DNA of 64,000 bases from Pseudonocardia alaniniphila (GCF_022524485.1 NZ_JAKXMK010000020.1:1-64000); one strand, 5' to 3'; positions 31,795 through 41,216 are shown, counted from the first letter of the stretch. Numbers and translations: made by a program. Notes: generated by a model not told the origin, from the letters alone.

Positions 31795-33834
31795 GTGACC
31801 GTGTTGCGATCGATCCGCGGACCGGCCGATCTCAAGCGACTGGGGGCCGACCAGCTCGCCCCTCTCGCCGCGGAGATCCGCAGAGAGCTCGTGGCCTCGG
31901 TCTCCCGCACCGGCGGGCACCTGGGCCCCAACCTCGGCGTCGTCGAACTGACCATTGCGTTGCACCGCGTGTTCGACTCCCCGCGCGACACGCTGATCTG
32001 GGACACCGGACACCAGGCGTACGTGCACAAGATGCTCACCGGCCGTCAGAACGGCTGGGAGCAGCTCAAGAAGACCGGCGGTCTCTCCGGCTATCCGTCC
32101 CGGGCGGAGAGCGAGCACGACCACGTCGAGAACAGCCACGCGTCCACCTCGCTGTCGTGGGCCGACGGGATCGCGCGCGCCTACGCGCTCACCGGTCAGC
32201 AGCGCCACGTCGTCGCCGTGATCGGCGACGGTGCACTCACCGGCGGGATGGCCTGGGAGGCGTTGAACAACATCGCCACCGGTGGACGCAGGCCCAGCGC
32301 CGACGCCGCCGTCGGGCGCGGCCCGGGCGCCATCGGGGGCGCGTCCGGTGTGGACGATCCCGCGGCCCGTACGCCCGGTGCCGGGGACCGCAACATCGTC
32401 ATCGTGGTCAACGACAACGGCCGCTCGTACTCCCCGACGATCGGCGGGCTGGCCGACCGGCTGGCCACGCTGCGCCTGCAGCCGGGGTACGAGCGTGTGC
32501 TCGACGCCGGCAAGCAGGCGCTCGCGCGCACCCCGGTGGTCGGCAACGCCCTCTACTCCGGGCTGCACGCGCTCAAGGCCGGCATGAAGGACGCGCTGAG
32601 CCCGCAGGAGCTCTTCTCCGATCTCGGCCTCAAGTACTTCGGCCCCGTCGACGGGCACGACATCGCCGCGATGGAGTCGGCACTGCGCCGCGCCCGCCAC
32701 TTCGGCGGCCCGGTGATCGTCCACGCCGTCACGCGCAAGGGCGCGGGCTACCCGCCCGCGGAGAACGACACCGCCGAGCAGATGCACAGCCCGTCCGCGT
32801 TCGACCCGGAGACGGGGCTCCCCACCGGGCCTCCGTCCGTCGGCTGGACGAGCGTCTTCTCCGAGGAGATGGTGGCGCTCGGCACGCGGCGGCCCGATGT
32901 GGTCGCGATCACGGCGGCGATGCTCGGCCCAACCGGCCTTGCCCCGTTCGCCGCGGCGTTCCCCGAGCGCTGCATCGACGTGGGCATCGCCGAGCAGCAC
33001 GCGCTCACCTCCGCCGCCGGGCTCGCGGCGGGCGGCCTGCATCCCGTCGTCGCCCTGTACTCGACGTTCCTCAACCGGGCCTTCGACCAGCTGCTGATGG
33101 ACGTGGCGCTGCACGGCAAGGCGGTCACCCTCGTGCTGGACCGTGCCGGCGTCACCGGCAACGACGGGCCGTCGCACAACGGGATGTGGGACCTGTCGGT
33201 ACTCGGGATCGTGCCCGGCATGCGGGTGGCGGCGCCACGCGACGCACATACGCTGCGGGAGGAACTGGCGGAAGCGGTGGCCGTCGACGACGGGCCGACG
33301 GCCATCCGGTTCCCGAAGGGCGCCGTGATCGAGTCGGTGCCCGCGGTGCGCCGTATCGACGGCGTCGATGTCCTGCGTGAGCCCGGCCCGGCAGCCGATC
33401 GGAGCTCCACCGTGCTCATGGTGTGCGCCGGGGCGTTCGGTGAGCTGGGCGTGGCGGCCGCGCAGCGGCTGGAGCAGCAGGGCATCGCGGTCACCGTCGT
33501 CGACCCGCGCTGGGTGCTGCCGGTGCCGGAGGTGCTCGTGCGCCTGGCGCGCGACCACCGGCTCGTCGTCACGGTCTCCGACTGCGGACGCCACGGCGGG
33601 TTCGGTTCCGCCATCGCCGACGCGCTGCGCGCCGCAGAGTGCGACGTCCCGCTGCGCGACCTCGCGATCCCGCAGCGCTTCCTCGACCACGGCAGCCGGG
33701 CCGACGTGCTCGCCGCCGCCGGACTGACCGCGCAGGACGTGTCGCGGCGGGTCACCGAGTGGGCTGCTGCCCTCCCCGGCTTCCAGGTCGTCGACGAGCC
33801 CGCGCCGTCGGCCCGGGGAGAGCAGGCGCGCTGA
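31795..33834 (+). CDS. dxs: 1-deoxy-D-xylulose-5-phosphate synthase, with insertion
   Basis: DXS condenses pyruvate and glyceraldehyde-3-phosphate in the first step of the MEP isoprenoid pathway, using thiamine diphosphate. The 679-residue protein shows SRTGGHLGPNLGVVELT, the ThDP motif VIGDGALTGGMAWEALNN near residue 142, NDNGRSYSPTIGG, and GIAEQHALTSAAGLA in the transketolase domain. Between ALNNIA and IVIVVNDN there is an extra ~32-35-residue Gly/Ala/Pro/Asp-rich stretch (about residues 163-199) absent from typical DXS. Reading frame and flanks are intact. Its stop overlaps the response regulator start (TGATG). Confidence 0.96.
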   Translation: MTVLRSIRGPADLKRLGADQLAPLAAEIRRELVASVSRTGGHLGPNLGVVELTIALHRVFDSPRDTLIWDTGHQAYVHKMLTGRQNGWEQLKKTGGLSGYPSRAESEHDHVENSHASTSLSWADGIARAYALTGQQRHVVAVIGDGALTGGMAWEALNNIATGGRRPSADAAVGRGPGAIGGASGVDDPAARTPGAGDRNIVIVVNDNGRSYSPTIGGLADRLATLRLQPGYERVLDAGKQALARTPVVGNALYSGLHALKAGMKDALSPQELFSDLGLKYFGPVDGHDIAAMESALRRARHFGGPVIVHAVTRKGAGYPPAENDTAEQMHSPSAFDPETGLPTGPPSVGWTSVFSEEMVALGTRRPDVVAITAAMLGPTGLAPFAAAFPERCIDVGIAEQHALTSAAGLAAGGLHPVVALYSTFLNRAFDQLLMDVALHGKAVTLVLDRAGVTGNDGPSHNGMWDLSVLGIVPGMRVAAPRDAHTLREELAEAVAVDDGPTAIRFPKGAVIESVPAVRRIDGVDVLREPGPAADRSSTVLMVCAGAFGELGVAAAQRLEQQGIAVTVVDPRWVLPVPEVLVRLARDHRLVVTVSDCGRHGGFGSAIADALRAAECDVPLRDLAIPQRFLDHGSRADVLAAAGLTAQDVSRRVTEWAAALPGFQVVDEPAPSARGEQAR

Positions 33835-34499
33835 TGCGCGTTCTCATCGTCGAGGACGAACGGGCGCTGGCCGACGCCGTGGCACGTGGACTACGCCGGG
33901 AGGGCATGGCCGTCGACGTGGCCTACGACGGCGACACGGGCCACGAGAAGTCGGTCGTCACGCGCTACGACGTGGTGGTGCTCGATCGGGACCTGCCCGG
34001 GATGTCGGGCGACCGGCTGTGCGCCGAGATCGTCGCCTCCGGCGCCACCACGCGGGTGCTGATGCTCACCGCCAGCGGCACACTCGCCGACAAGATCGAC
34101 GGCCTGTCCCGCGGCGCCGACGACTACCTCGCCAAGCCGTTCGACTTCCCCGAACTCGTGGCCCGCTGCCGTGCGCTCGGCCGCCGGGCCACCCCGGCCG
34201 TGCCGCCGTTGCTCACCGCAGGCGACCTCGCGCTGGACCCGGCCCGGCGCACCGTGCTCCGGGCCAACCGGCCCGTTGAGCTGACGCGCAAGGAGTTCGG
34301 CGTGCTGGAGGTGCTGCTCGGTGCGGGCGGCGCGGTGGTGAGCAGCGAGGAGCTGCTGGAGCGCGTCTGGGACGAGAACGCCGACCCGTTTACCACCACC
34401 GTCCGGGTCACGGTGATGACCCTGCGCAAGAAGCTCGGTGAGCCCGGTGTGATCGAGACCGTGGTCGGCGCGGGCTACCGGGTGCCGGCCGCAGGCTGA
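33834..34499 (+). CDS. OmpR/PhoB-type response regulator
   Basis: A 221-residue two-component regulator. The receiver domain begins MRVLIVEDERALADAVARGL with acidic pair Glu/Asp, and the phospho-acceptor Asp is in VVLDRDLPGMSG around residue 51. KPF in DDYLAKPFDFPELVARC completes the receiver site. The C-terminal winged helix has LTRKEFGVLEVLL and TTTVRVTVMTLRKKLGEPGVIETVVGAGYRV. The ATG overlaps the dxs stop by 1 nt, and the cognate kinase begins 11 bp downstream. Targets unknown; coupling to dxs expression is implied by layout only. Confidence 0.95.
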   Translation: MRVLIVEDERALADAVARGLRREGMAVDVAYDGDTGHEKSVVTRYDVVVLDRDLPGMSGDRLCAEIVASGATTRVLMLTASGTLADKIDGLSRGADDYLAKPFDFPELVARCRALGRRATPAVPPLLTAGDLALDPARRTVLRANRPVELTRKEFGVLEVLLGAGGAVVSSEELLERVWDENADPFTTTVRVTVMTLRKKLGEPGVIETVVGAGYRVPAAG

Positions 34500-34510
34500 C
34501 GAGGGCTGCC

Positions 34511-35740
34511 ATGGCCGAACCAGCGAGGCCGGTGGCGAGGGTGCAGGAGCCCGCGCAGGGCGTCGTGCGGCCCGACGTGGGCGAGCAGGCGCCTCCCCGG
34601 AGCGCCTGGTGGCGGTTCGGTGGCCGGAGTGTCGGACTGCGTCCGCGACTGACGCTGGTCAGCACGGTCGTCGTTGCGCTGGTGAGCGCGCTGCTGCTGT
34701 GGTTGGGCTGGTTGTTGGTCGGGGGAGTGGCCCGGGCTGTTCCGTCGCTGCCACCCGGCACCACCGTTCGCGTCGGCGACGTGGCCGTGCCCGCCGAGCA
34801 ACTCCAGGACGCCGTCGGCGCCGCCGCGCGGGCCGACGTGCTCCGGGCGGGGCTGATCGCCTTCCCGCTCCTCGTCGTTGCGGCCGCGGTGGTGTCGTGG
34901 GTGCTGGTCGGCCGGGTGCTCGGCCCGCTGCACGCCGTCACGGCCACGGCGCGCAGGCTCACCGTCGAGTCGTTGGACACCCGCACGGGGGTGCGCGACG
35001 CACGCGGTGAGGTCGCGGAGCTGGCGGCGGGCTTCGACGCGATGCTGGACCGGCTGCAGGCGGCGTTCGACGCTCAGCGACGCTTCGTCGCCAACGCCAG
35101 CCACGAGCTGCGGACGCCGCTGTCGGTGTTGCGCACGGAGGTGGACGTCACGCTCGCCGACCCTGCGGCCGACGTCACGGAGCTGCGCCGGATGGCCGAG
35201 GTGGTCCGGCAGGCCACCCGCCGCGCCGACGAGCTCATCGCAGGGTTGCTGCTCCTGGCCCGTACCGAGGGTGCCGAGCTGGCCGACGTGCGGCCCGTCG
35301 ACCTCGCCGCGCTCGCGGGGCCCGCACTGACCGCTGTGCGCGCCGACGTGGCCGCGCGGGGGCTGCGGGTGCAGGTCCGCACCGCGCCCGCCCCGACCAG
35401 GGGTGATCCCGTGCTGCTCGAGCGCGTGGCCGGGAACCTGCTGGAGAACGCGGTGCGGCACAACGTGACCGGCGGCTGGGTGGATGTCTGCACCGGGGTG
35501 CGCGACGGCTTCGCCGAGCTGCGGGTGACATCGAGCGGACCGATGATCCCGGCCGAGCGGGTGCCCGAGTTGTTCGAGCCCTTCCGGCGTGGACCGGTGG
35601 AGCGCACCGCCGACACACCGGGCTCGGGGCTGGGGCTCTCGATCGTGCGGGCGGTGGTGCAGGCACACGGTGGGATCGTGCGCGGCGAACCGGTGTCCGG
35701 TGGCGGCCTCACGGTGACGGTGCGACTGCCGGCGGGGTGA
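34511..35740 (+). CDS. Sensor histidine kinase
   Basis: The partner of the upstream response regulator, 409 residues. Two membrane helices (LVSTVVVALVSALLLWLGWLLV and GLIAFPLLVVAAAVVSWVLV) flank a short ~60-residue extracytoplasmic loop. A HAMP domain (GRVLGPLHAVTATARRLT) precedes the H-box FVANASHELRTPLSVL (His near residue 199). The N-box GNLLENAVRHN and G-box GSGLGLSIVRAVV form the ATPase. Its stop codon abuts the convergent RNase D stop with no base between. The stimulus is unknown. Confidence 0.95.
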   Translation: MAEPARPVARVQEPAQGVVRPDVGEQAPPRSAWWRFGGRSVGLRPRLTLVSTVVVALVSALLLWLGWLLVGGVARAVPSLPPGTTVRVGDVAVPAEQLQDAVGAAARADVLRAGLIAFPLLVVAAAVVSWVLVGRVLGPLHAVTATARRLTVESLDTRTGVRDARGEVAELAAGFDAMLDRLQAAFDAQRRFVANASHELRTPLSVLRTEVDVTLADPAADVTELRRMAEVVRQATRRADELIAGLLLLARTEGAELADVRPVDLAALAGPALTAVRADVAARGLRVQVRTAPAPTRGDPVLLERVAGNLLENAVRHNVTGGWVDVCTGVRDGFAELRVTSSGPMIPAERVPELFEPFRRGPVERTADTPGSGLGLSIVRAVVQAHGGIVRGEPVSGGGLTVTVRLPAG

Positions 35741-36988
35741 TCAGCTACGGGCCTGGAGCGCGGGCTCCAGCAGCGGCGTGAGCAGGTCGACCTGCCACGG
35801 CCGGGCGCCGCCCGCCCGCAGGGTCGCGGCCACGTCACCGTCGGCCGGTGGCGACCAGCACAGACGGCGGAGGAGATCGGGCTGCAGCAGGTTCTCCACC
35901 GGCACGGACCGCTCCTGGCTGACGCCCGCGACCGCTGCACGGGCGGCGGCGAGGCGGGCTGCCGCATCCGGATCGCGATCTGGCCAGCGACCTACCGGAG
36001 GCGGCCCGTCCGCGGGCGGAGCGACCTTGGGTAGCTCGGCGGGGTCGAGCGCCGCGGCCTGCCGGAGCGCGCCGAACCAGTAGCCCGTGAGGCGCCGCTG
36101 GGAGCGCCCGCGGAAGACCGGTAGCTCGGAGAGCTCGTTCGGCGACGCGGGTGCGGACGCAGCAGCCTCGATGATCGCCGAGTCGGGAAGGACACGACCG
36201 GGTGCGATGTCGCGTTCCGCCGCCAGCCGGTCGCGCGCCTCCCACAGGGCCCGGACGATGGCGAGGGCACGCGGCTTGCGCAGCTTGTGCAGGCCCGAGG
36301 TGCGCCGCCACGGTTCGGCACGGGGCGGCGGTGGGCCGGCCGTGCGCACGGCCTCGAACTCCTGCTTCGCCCACTCCAGCTTGCCCTGTTCGGCGAGCAG
36401 GCCTGCCAGCACGTCGCGCAGCTCGACCAGCACCTCGACGTCGAGGGCCGCGTAGACGAGCCAGTCCTCGGGAAGGGGGCGGCGCGACCAGTCGGCAGCG
36501 CCGTGACCCTTCTCCAGGCTGAGGCCGAGCATCTGCTCCACCAATGGCCCGAGACCGACGCGCGGGAGCCCGGCCAGCCGTCCGGCCAGCTCGGTGTCGA
36601 ACAGCTCGGACGGGGTGAGGCCCGTCTCGGCGAGGCACGCCAGATCCTGGTTCGCGGCGTGCAGCACCCACTCCGCGCCGTCGAGAGCCGTTGAGAGCTC
36701 AGAAAGATCGCTCCGCAACGGAATCGGATCGATGAGGGCCGTACCCGCACCGGCTCTGCGCAGTTGTACGAGATAAGCGCGCTGCGAATACCGGAAGCCC
36801 GACGCCCGCTCGGCGTCCACCGCGATGGGTCCGCTGCCCGCAGCGAAAGCCTCCGCGGTGCGCAGCAGCGCATCGCGGTGGCTGACGACCCCGGTGAGCC
36901 CATCGCGGGGCGCCAGCAGCGGAACGGGTGGAGGAACGGGTGACGGAGCGTCCGGCTCGTGTGCTTGGTGCTGAGGTTCTGCGGTCAG
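35741..36988 (-). CDS. rnd: Ribonuclease D family 3'-5' exonuclease, probable CTG start
   Basis: A 415-residue DEDD exonuclease with a C-terminal HRDC domain, involved in RNA 3' trimming. GPIAVDAERASGFRYSQRAYLVQL holds the first acidic pair (Asp/Glu). LHAANQDLACL and YAALDVEVLVELRDVL provide the second and fourth sites, and LRKPRALAIVRALWEARDRLA the HRDC start. The GTG at 36820 would remove the first part of the catalytic fold. The frame is open upstream through LLAPRDGLTGVVSHRDALLR to a CTG at 36988, which overlaps the LuxR-type stop as CTGA. No ATG or GTG lies in between. Start is inference; the upstream ribosome binding site is weak. Confidence 0.85.
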   Translation of the reverse strand: MTAEPQHQAHEPDAPSPVPPPVPLLAPRDGLTGVVSHRDALLRTAEAFAAGSGPIAVDAERASGFRYSQRAYLVQLRRAGAGTALIDPIPLRSDLSELSTALDGAEWVLHAANQDLACLAETGLTPSELFDTELAGRLAGLPRVGLGPLVEQMLGLSLEKGHGAADWSRRPLPEDWLVYAALDVEVLVELRDVLAGLLAEQGKLEWAKQEFEAVRTAGPPPPRAEPWRRTSGLHKLRKPRALAIVRALWEARDRLAAERDIAPGRVLPDSAIIEAAASAPASPNELSELPVFRGRSQRRLTGYWFGALRQAAALDPAELPKVAPPADGPPPVGRWPDRDPDAAARLAAARAAVAGVSQERSVPVENLLQPDLLRRLCWSPPADGDVAATLRAGGARPWQVDLLTPLLEPALQARS

Positions 36989-37701
36989 CGGATGACCCCG
37001 GCACGCATCGCAAGAGCAACCATCTGGGCGCGGTCACCCGTGCCGAGCTTGCGCCCGATCCGGGAGAGGTGGCTCTTGACCGTGAGAGCCGAGAGGCTCA
37101 GCGCCTCCCCGATCTCCTTGTTGGACTGCCCGTCGGCCACGAGCTGGAGCACCTCGACCTCGCGGGCGGAGAGCTCGCGCGGCGTGTTGTCGGTGCCCGG
37201 CACCCGCGTGCCTGTGGCGAGCAGAGGAGCCACCGTCGGGTCGGCGTAGACACCGCCGTCGAGCACCCGCTTGACGCCGTCGGTGACGATCGCCGCCGAC
37301 GCCGATTTCAGCAGGTAGGCCTGCGCCCCGGCCTGGAACGCCGAGCGGACCGCGTACGGGTCGTCCGAGGACGCCAGCACGACGAGCCTGTTCCAGCCCA
37401 GCGAGCGCAGTTCGGTGACGAGGTCGAGCCCGCTGCCGTCGGGCAGGCCGAGATCGAGTATCGCGAGGTCGCACGGCCCGTTGGCGTGGGCTCTCGCCCG
37501 CGCCTCGGCCACCGATGCGGCCTCGTACACCGTGCCTGCTCCCATGGAACGCAGCCGCGCGGCGATCGCCTCGCGTAGGAGCGGGTGGTCATCGACCACC
37601 AGCACCGAGAACAGCTCTTCCCGCGGATGCGGGACCATCGCGGGCGACAGCACAGCACCCGGAGTGCCGCGAGCTGGTGCGCCCTGGCCCACAACGGCCA
37701 C
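36985..37701 (-). CDS. LuxR/NarL-type response regulator
   Basis: A 238-residue regulator. The receiver starts after ~30 residues with FSVLVVDDHPLLREAI (Asp37/Asp38). The likely phospho-acceptor is Asp83 in DLAILDLGLPDGSG. The C-terminal LuxR HTH is RELSAREVEVLQLVADGQSN, then KEIGEALSLSALTVKSHLSRI. GTG start with GGGAGG 7 nt upstream; an internal ATG at 37638 is an alternative. No kinase is adjacent, so it is an orphan here. Its stop overlaps the proposed rnd start. Confidence 0.93.
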   Translation of the reverse strand: MAVVGQGAPARGTPGAVLSPAMVPHPREELFSVLVVDDHPLLREAIAARLRSMGAGTVYEAASVAEARARAHANGPCDLAILDLGLPDGSGLDLVTELRSLGWNRLVVLASSDDPYAVRSAFQAGAQAYLLKSASAAIVTDGVKRVLDGGVYADPTVAPLLATGTRVPGTDNTPRELSAREVEVLQLVADGQSNKEIGEALSLSALTVKSHLSRIGRKLGTGDRAQMVALAMRAGVIR

Positions 37702-37943
37702 GTCACTACCTCCCTGGAGTCGGTCGTTGCCCCCCGACCGGCACCAGAACCCCGGTCGGATGGAGCTGTCGCCCGACCGCCCGAGGAGGTGTCGTGGAGG
37801 AAGCGTAGCCCCCCAAGCGGTCTAACGTCGTGTGGTGGTTCGAAGTTCTCCGGGTGAAAGTTACAGCGTTGTCGATATCCATCCACCCACACGGGTGATG
37901 GGACTGATCACGTCCGGGGTGGAATGCGCAGGTCGCAGCGCAT

Positions 37944-38525
37944 TCAGGGTGTTCGGTGACCGAGCGGAAGCACCCCGACCGGGGGCAGACCGGCCGCCGA
38001 GGCCACGAGACCGCAGAATGCCTCTGCGTGACGGGACAGATCCGGTGCGGTAGGTGTCCACGAGGCGCGCAGCTCCACGTCGTCGTCGCGGCGCGGACCT
38101 GCGATGTCGCCGAAGCGTACCGAGGACGTCTGGGTGACTGTGCCGCCGAGGGCAACGTACTCCGCACCGCAATGGTCCAGGGCCTCTGTGAGCCATGACC
38201 AACCGACGACGGGCAGCATTTCGTCGCCGAGCTGTTCCGGATCGAGGCGGGCCTGTACGAAACACACGAGCCTGAACGTTCCCTCCCACGCCTCCTGACC
38301 GGCGGGATCGTGCAGAAGGATCAGGCGGCCGGAGGTGTCGGGCTCGTCGAGGTCCTCGCCTGGGCTGCGGCCGGCGTCCGCCTCCACGCTGAACGCCCAC
38401 GTGTACGGGGCGAGCCGGGGTGGCGCCTCCAGGGCCGAGACGAGCAGTTCGGGCCTCGGCCGGACGGCGCGCAGGGAGGCGACCGCCTGCAGGAACTCCG
38501 GTGGTTGCGCGGTCGCGTCGGGCAC
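37944..38525 (-). CDS. DUF3000 family protein
   Basis: A 193-residue cytoplasmic protein of the actinobacterial DUF3000 family, recognised from PEFLQAVASLRAVRPRPEL, RLAPYTWAFSVEADAG, RLILLHDPAGQEAWEGTFRLVCF and GWSWLTEALDHCGAEYVALGGTVT. It is commonly next to an rnd gene and hemE in actinobacteria, as here; function is unknown. TAGAGT lies 8 nt before the GTG start. The 242-bp gap to the LuxR-type gene downstream (37702-37943) contains a TAACTT box on the minus strand but no ORF. Confidence 0.88.
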   Translation of the reverse strand: MPDATAQPPEFLQAVASLRAVRPRPELLVSALEAPPRLAPYTWAFSVEADAGRSPGEDLDEPDTSGRLILLHDPAGQEAWEGTFRLVCFVQARLDPEQLGDEMLPVVGWSWLTEALDHCGAEYVALGGTVTQTSSVRFGDIAGPRRDDDVELRASWTPTAPDLSRHAEAFCGLVASAAGLPPVGVLPLGHRTP

Positions 38526-38533
38526 GAGCGATC

Positions 38534-38539
38534 ACTCTA
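38534..38539 (-). promoter_or_regulatory. -10 box of leaderless DUF3000 promoter
   Basis: TAGAGT on the minus strand, 8 nt before the GTG start at 38525. Confidence 0.45.
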
Positions 38540-38639
38540 GGTCGCTCTCCGTGTTCGGGTGCCGAGGCGCGCCGCGCGATCGCACGCTCGAAGGTGCACG
38601 GACGGGTGATCAACTTCGCGTCCGTGCGACCATGAGGTC

Positions 38640-39704
38640 ATGATGCTCGACTCCGCGCGTGTGGCCCGGCGTGACCTGCGTTCTGCGCCGCTGCTCGCCG
38701 CGGCGCGTGGCGAGGTCCCCTCGCACCTCCCGGTCTGGTTCATGCGGCAGGCGGGGCGTTCGCTGCCCGAGTACCGCGCGCTACGCGCCGGCGCAGGCAT
38801 CGGCATGCTGCAGGCCTGCCTCACGCCGGATCTGGCGTGCGAGATCACGCTCCAGCCGGTGCGCCGCCATGGCGTCGACGCGGCGGTCCTCTACAGCGAC
38901 ATCGTCGTGCCGCTCTACATCGCGGGCGTCGGCGTCGACATCGTGCCGGGCACGGGGCCGGTGGTCGCCGAGCCGGTACGCACGATGGCCGACGTCGATC
39001 GCATCCCGCGGCTGCACGCCGAGCAGGTCGCCCCGGTGGCCGACGCGATCGGCCTGCTGCTGCGTGAGTTGGGGAACACCCCGCTCGTCGGTTTCGCCGG
39101 CGCCCCGTTCACCCTCGCGTCGTACCTCGTGGAGGGCGGCCCCAGCCGCAACCACGAACGGACGAAGGCGCTCATGCGGTCCGCCCCCGAGGTCTGGCAC
39201 GCGCTGTTGGGCCGGCTCGCCGAGATCACCGAGGTGTTCCTGCGGGCCCAGATCGACGCAGGCGTCGACGCTGTCCAGCTGTTCGACTCGTGGGCCGGGG
39301 CGCTCTCGGAGCGCGACTACCGGGCCTACGCCCAGCCGCACTCGGCCAAGGTGCTCACCGGGCTCGCCGACGCCGGTGTGCCGCGGATCCACTTCGGTGT
39401 GGGCACGGGCGAGATGCTCGGCGCCATGGCGGAGGCAGGCGCCGACGTCGTGGGCGTCGACTGGCGCATCCCGCTCGACGAGGCCGCGCGCCGACTCGGC
39501 AACGCCCATGCGGTGCAGGGCAACCTCGACCCCGCCGTGCTCTTCGCCGACTGGGCGTCCATCGAGGCCGAGACCCGTCGGATCGTCGAGGAGGGACACC
39601 GGGCGCCGGGCCACATCTTCAACCTCGGCCACGGGGTCCTGCCCAGCACGGATCCGGACGTCCTCACCCGGCTCGTCGACCTGGTGCACGGCCTGCAGCC
39701 GTGA
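38640..39704 (+). CDS. hemE: Uroporphyrinogen decarboxylase
   Basis: HemE decarboxylates uroporphyrinogen III to coproporphyrinogen III. The 354-residue protein contains the signature VPVWFMRQAGRSLPEYR-like block (SHLPVWFMRQAGRSLPEYR) near residue 30. It also has AAVLYSDIVVPL with the catalytic Asp, VGFAGAPFTLASYLVEGG, LFDSWAGALSERDYRAYA and HIFNLGHGVLPSTDPDVL. Tandem ATGs at 38640 and 38643 leave a one-residue ambiguity. It is the first gene of hemE-hemY-hemQ and is coupled to hemY by a GTGA overlap. Confidence 0.97.
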   Translation: MMLDSARVARRDLRSAPLLAAARGEVPSHLPVWFMRQAGRSLPEYRALRAGAGIGMLQACLTPDLACEITLQPVRRHGVDAAVLYSDIVVPLYIAGVGVDIVPGTGPVVAEPVRTMADVDRIPRLHAEQVAPVADAIGLLLRELGNTPLVGFAGAPFTLASYLVEGGPSRNHERTKALMRSAPEVWHALLGRLAEITEVFLRAQIDAGVDAVQLFDSWAGALSERDYRAYAQPHSAKVLTGLADAGVPRIHFGVGTGEMLGAMAEAGADVVGVDWRIPLDEAARRLGNAHAVQGNLDPAVLFADWASIEAETRRIVEEGHRAPGHIFNLGHGVLPSTDPDVLTRLVDLVHGLQP

Positions 39705-41128
39705 CGAACGGCACGACCTCGTCCGGCGCCCCGCGGATCGCCGTGGTGGGGGCGGGCGTCTCCGGGCTCGCCGCGGCGCACCGGCTGCGCACGCGGCTCG
39801 GCCCCGGCGCGACGATCACGGTGCTCGAGCAGCGCGACCGCACCGGAGGTGTGCTGCGCACCGTCGACCTCGCCGGCGTGCCCTACGACGTCGGCGCGGA
39901 GGCGTTCCTGGCCAGGCGCCCGGAGATGGCGGTTCTGCTCGCCGAGCTGGGGCTCAGCGGCGAGCAGGTGCACCCCACCTCGGCGAAGGCGTCGTTGCGG
40001 GCCGGCGGGCACAGCGCGGCGCTGCCCGCCGCCACCCTGCTCGGGGTGCCCACGAGCGCCGCCCGGCTCGACGGCCTGCTCTCGGCGGCCGGGCTGGTCA
40101 CCGTCGCCGCGGAGCCCACCCTGCCGCTGGGCTGGGAGCGTGGGGGCGACGTCGCGCTGGGCGGGTTGCTGCGCGAGCGGTTCGGCGACGAGCTCGCCGA
40201 CCGCCTCGCCGACCCGTTGCTGGGTGGGGTCTACTCGGGCCGGGTCGACTCGCTCGGCCTGCGCGCCACCATCCCCGCTCTCGCCGCTGCCCTCGACGAC
40301 GGCGCCCCGTCGCTCACGGCGGCGGCGGACGCGGCCACCCCGGCTCCGCCGCCCGATGCGGCCCCTGCCCCCGTCTTCGGTGCCCTCTCCGGTGGCTACC
40401 GGGTGCTCCTCGACGCCCTCGCCGCCGAGGCGGACGCCCGGCTGCGGCTCGGCACCACGGTCCGGGAACTGCGTCCCCACGAGACCGGCTGGCGTCTCAC
40501 CCTGGGGCCCACCACGGCCGCGGAGGTGCTCGACGTGGACGCCGTGGTGCTGGCGATCCCGGCGCCCGCGGCAGCCCGGTTGCTGTCCGAGGCGGCGCCG
40601 TCCGCCGCCCGTGCTGCGGGGGAGATCGAACTGGCCTCCTCGGTCGTCGTCGCGCTGGCCTACCGCGGTGAGGACGCGGCAGGCCTGCCGCCCACCTCGG
40701 GCGCGCTGATCGCCACCGGGGAGCCGCTGTCGGCGAAGGCCTTCACGCACTCGACGAACAAGTGGTCCCACCTGTCGCCCGACGGCCTGGTCCGGCTGCG
40801 CGCGTCCCTCGGCCGGTTCGGCGAGGCCGCCACCCTGCAGGTCGACGACGCCGAGCTCGTCCGCCGGGTCCGGGCCGATCTCGCGACGCTCACCGGGATC
40901 ACGGCCGAACCCGTCGCCGTCCACGTCCAGCGCTGGGGCGGGGGCCTGCCGCAGTACGGGGTAGGCCACCTCGACCGCGTGCAGGCGATCGAGCACGGGC
41001 TCCCCGCCGGGCTCGCCGTGGCGGGGTCGGCGCTGCACGGCGTGGGGGTCCCGGCGTGCATCGGCACGGGCCGAGCGGCCGCCGACCGGCTCGTCGAGCA
41101 CCTGACGGCGCATCCCGCGCCAGTGTGA
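39701..41128 (+). CDS. hemY: Protoporphyrinogen/coproporphyrinogen III oxidase
   Basis: An FAD enzyme of 475 residues that oxidises coproporphyrinogen III to coproporphyrin III in organisms with HemQ (CgoX). IAVVGAGVSGLAAAHRL is the FAD motif. TGGVLRTVDLAGVPYDVGAEAFLARRPE, GALSGGYRVLLDAL and the C-terminal GLPQYGVGHLDRVQ, with GVGVPACIGTGRAAA, are HemY features. The GTG at 39701 overlaps the hemE stop. With hemQ downstream, this is the coproporphyrin-dependent heme route usual for Actinobacteria. hemH is not in the window. Confidence 0.95.
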   Translation: MTNGTTSSGAPRIAVVGAGVSGLAAAHRLRTRLGPGATITVLEQRDRTGGVLRTVDLAGVPYDVGAEAFLARRPEMAVLLAELGLSGEQVHPTSAKASLRAGGHSAALPAATLLGVPTSAARLDGLLSAAGLVTVAAEPTLPLGWERGGDVALGGLLRERFGDELADRLADPLLGGVYSGRVDSLGLRATIPALAAALDDGAPSLTAAADAATPAPPPDAAPAPVFGALSGGYRVLLDALAAEADARLRLGTTVRELRPHETGWRLTLGPTTAAEVLDVDAVVLAIPAPAAARLLSEAAPSAARAAGEIELASSVVVALAYRGEDAAGLPPTSGALIATGEPLSAKAFTHSTNKWSHLSPDGLVRLRASLGRFGEAATLQVDDAELVRRVRADLATLTGITAEPVAVHVQRWGGGLPQYGVGHLDRVQAIEHGLPAGLAVAGSALHGVGVPACIGTGRAAADRLVEHLTAHPAPV

Positions 41129-41216
41129 CCGCATTCCACGTGAACGGCCCGTTCGCCCGGTTCCGGTGATCGAGAGTGTCGTTCGTGCGGTGCCTGCGCA
41201 GTGGCAGGATGGAGGC

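Noticed and set aside
31570..33690. 706-residue minus-strand ORF opposite dxs
   Set aside because: Antisense shadow; dxs is complete and motif-rich on the plus strand.
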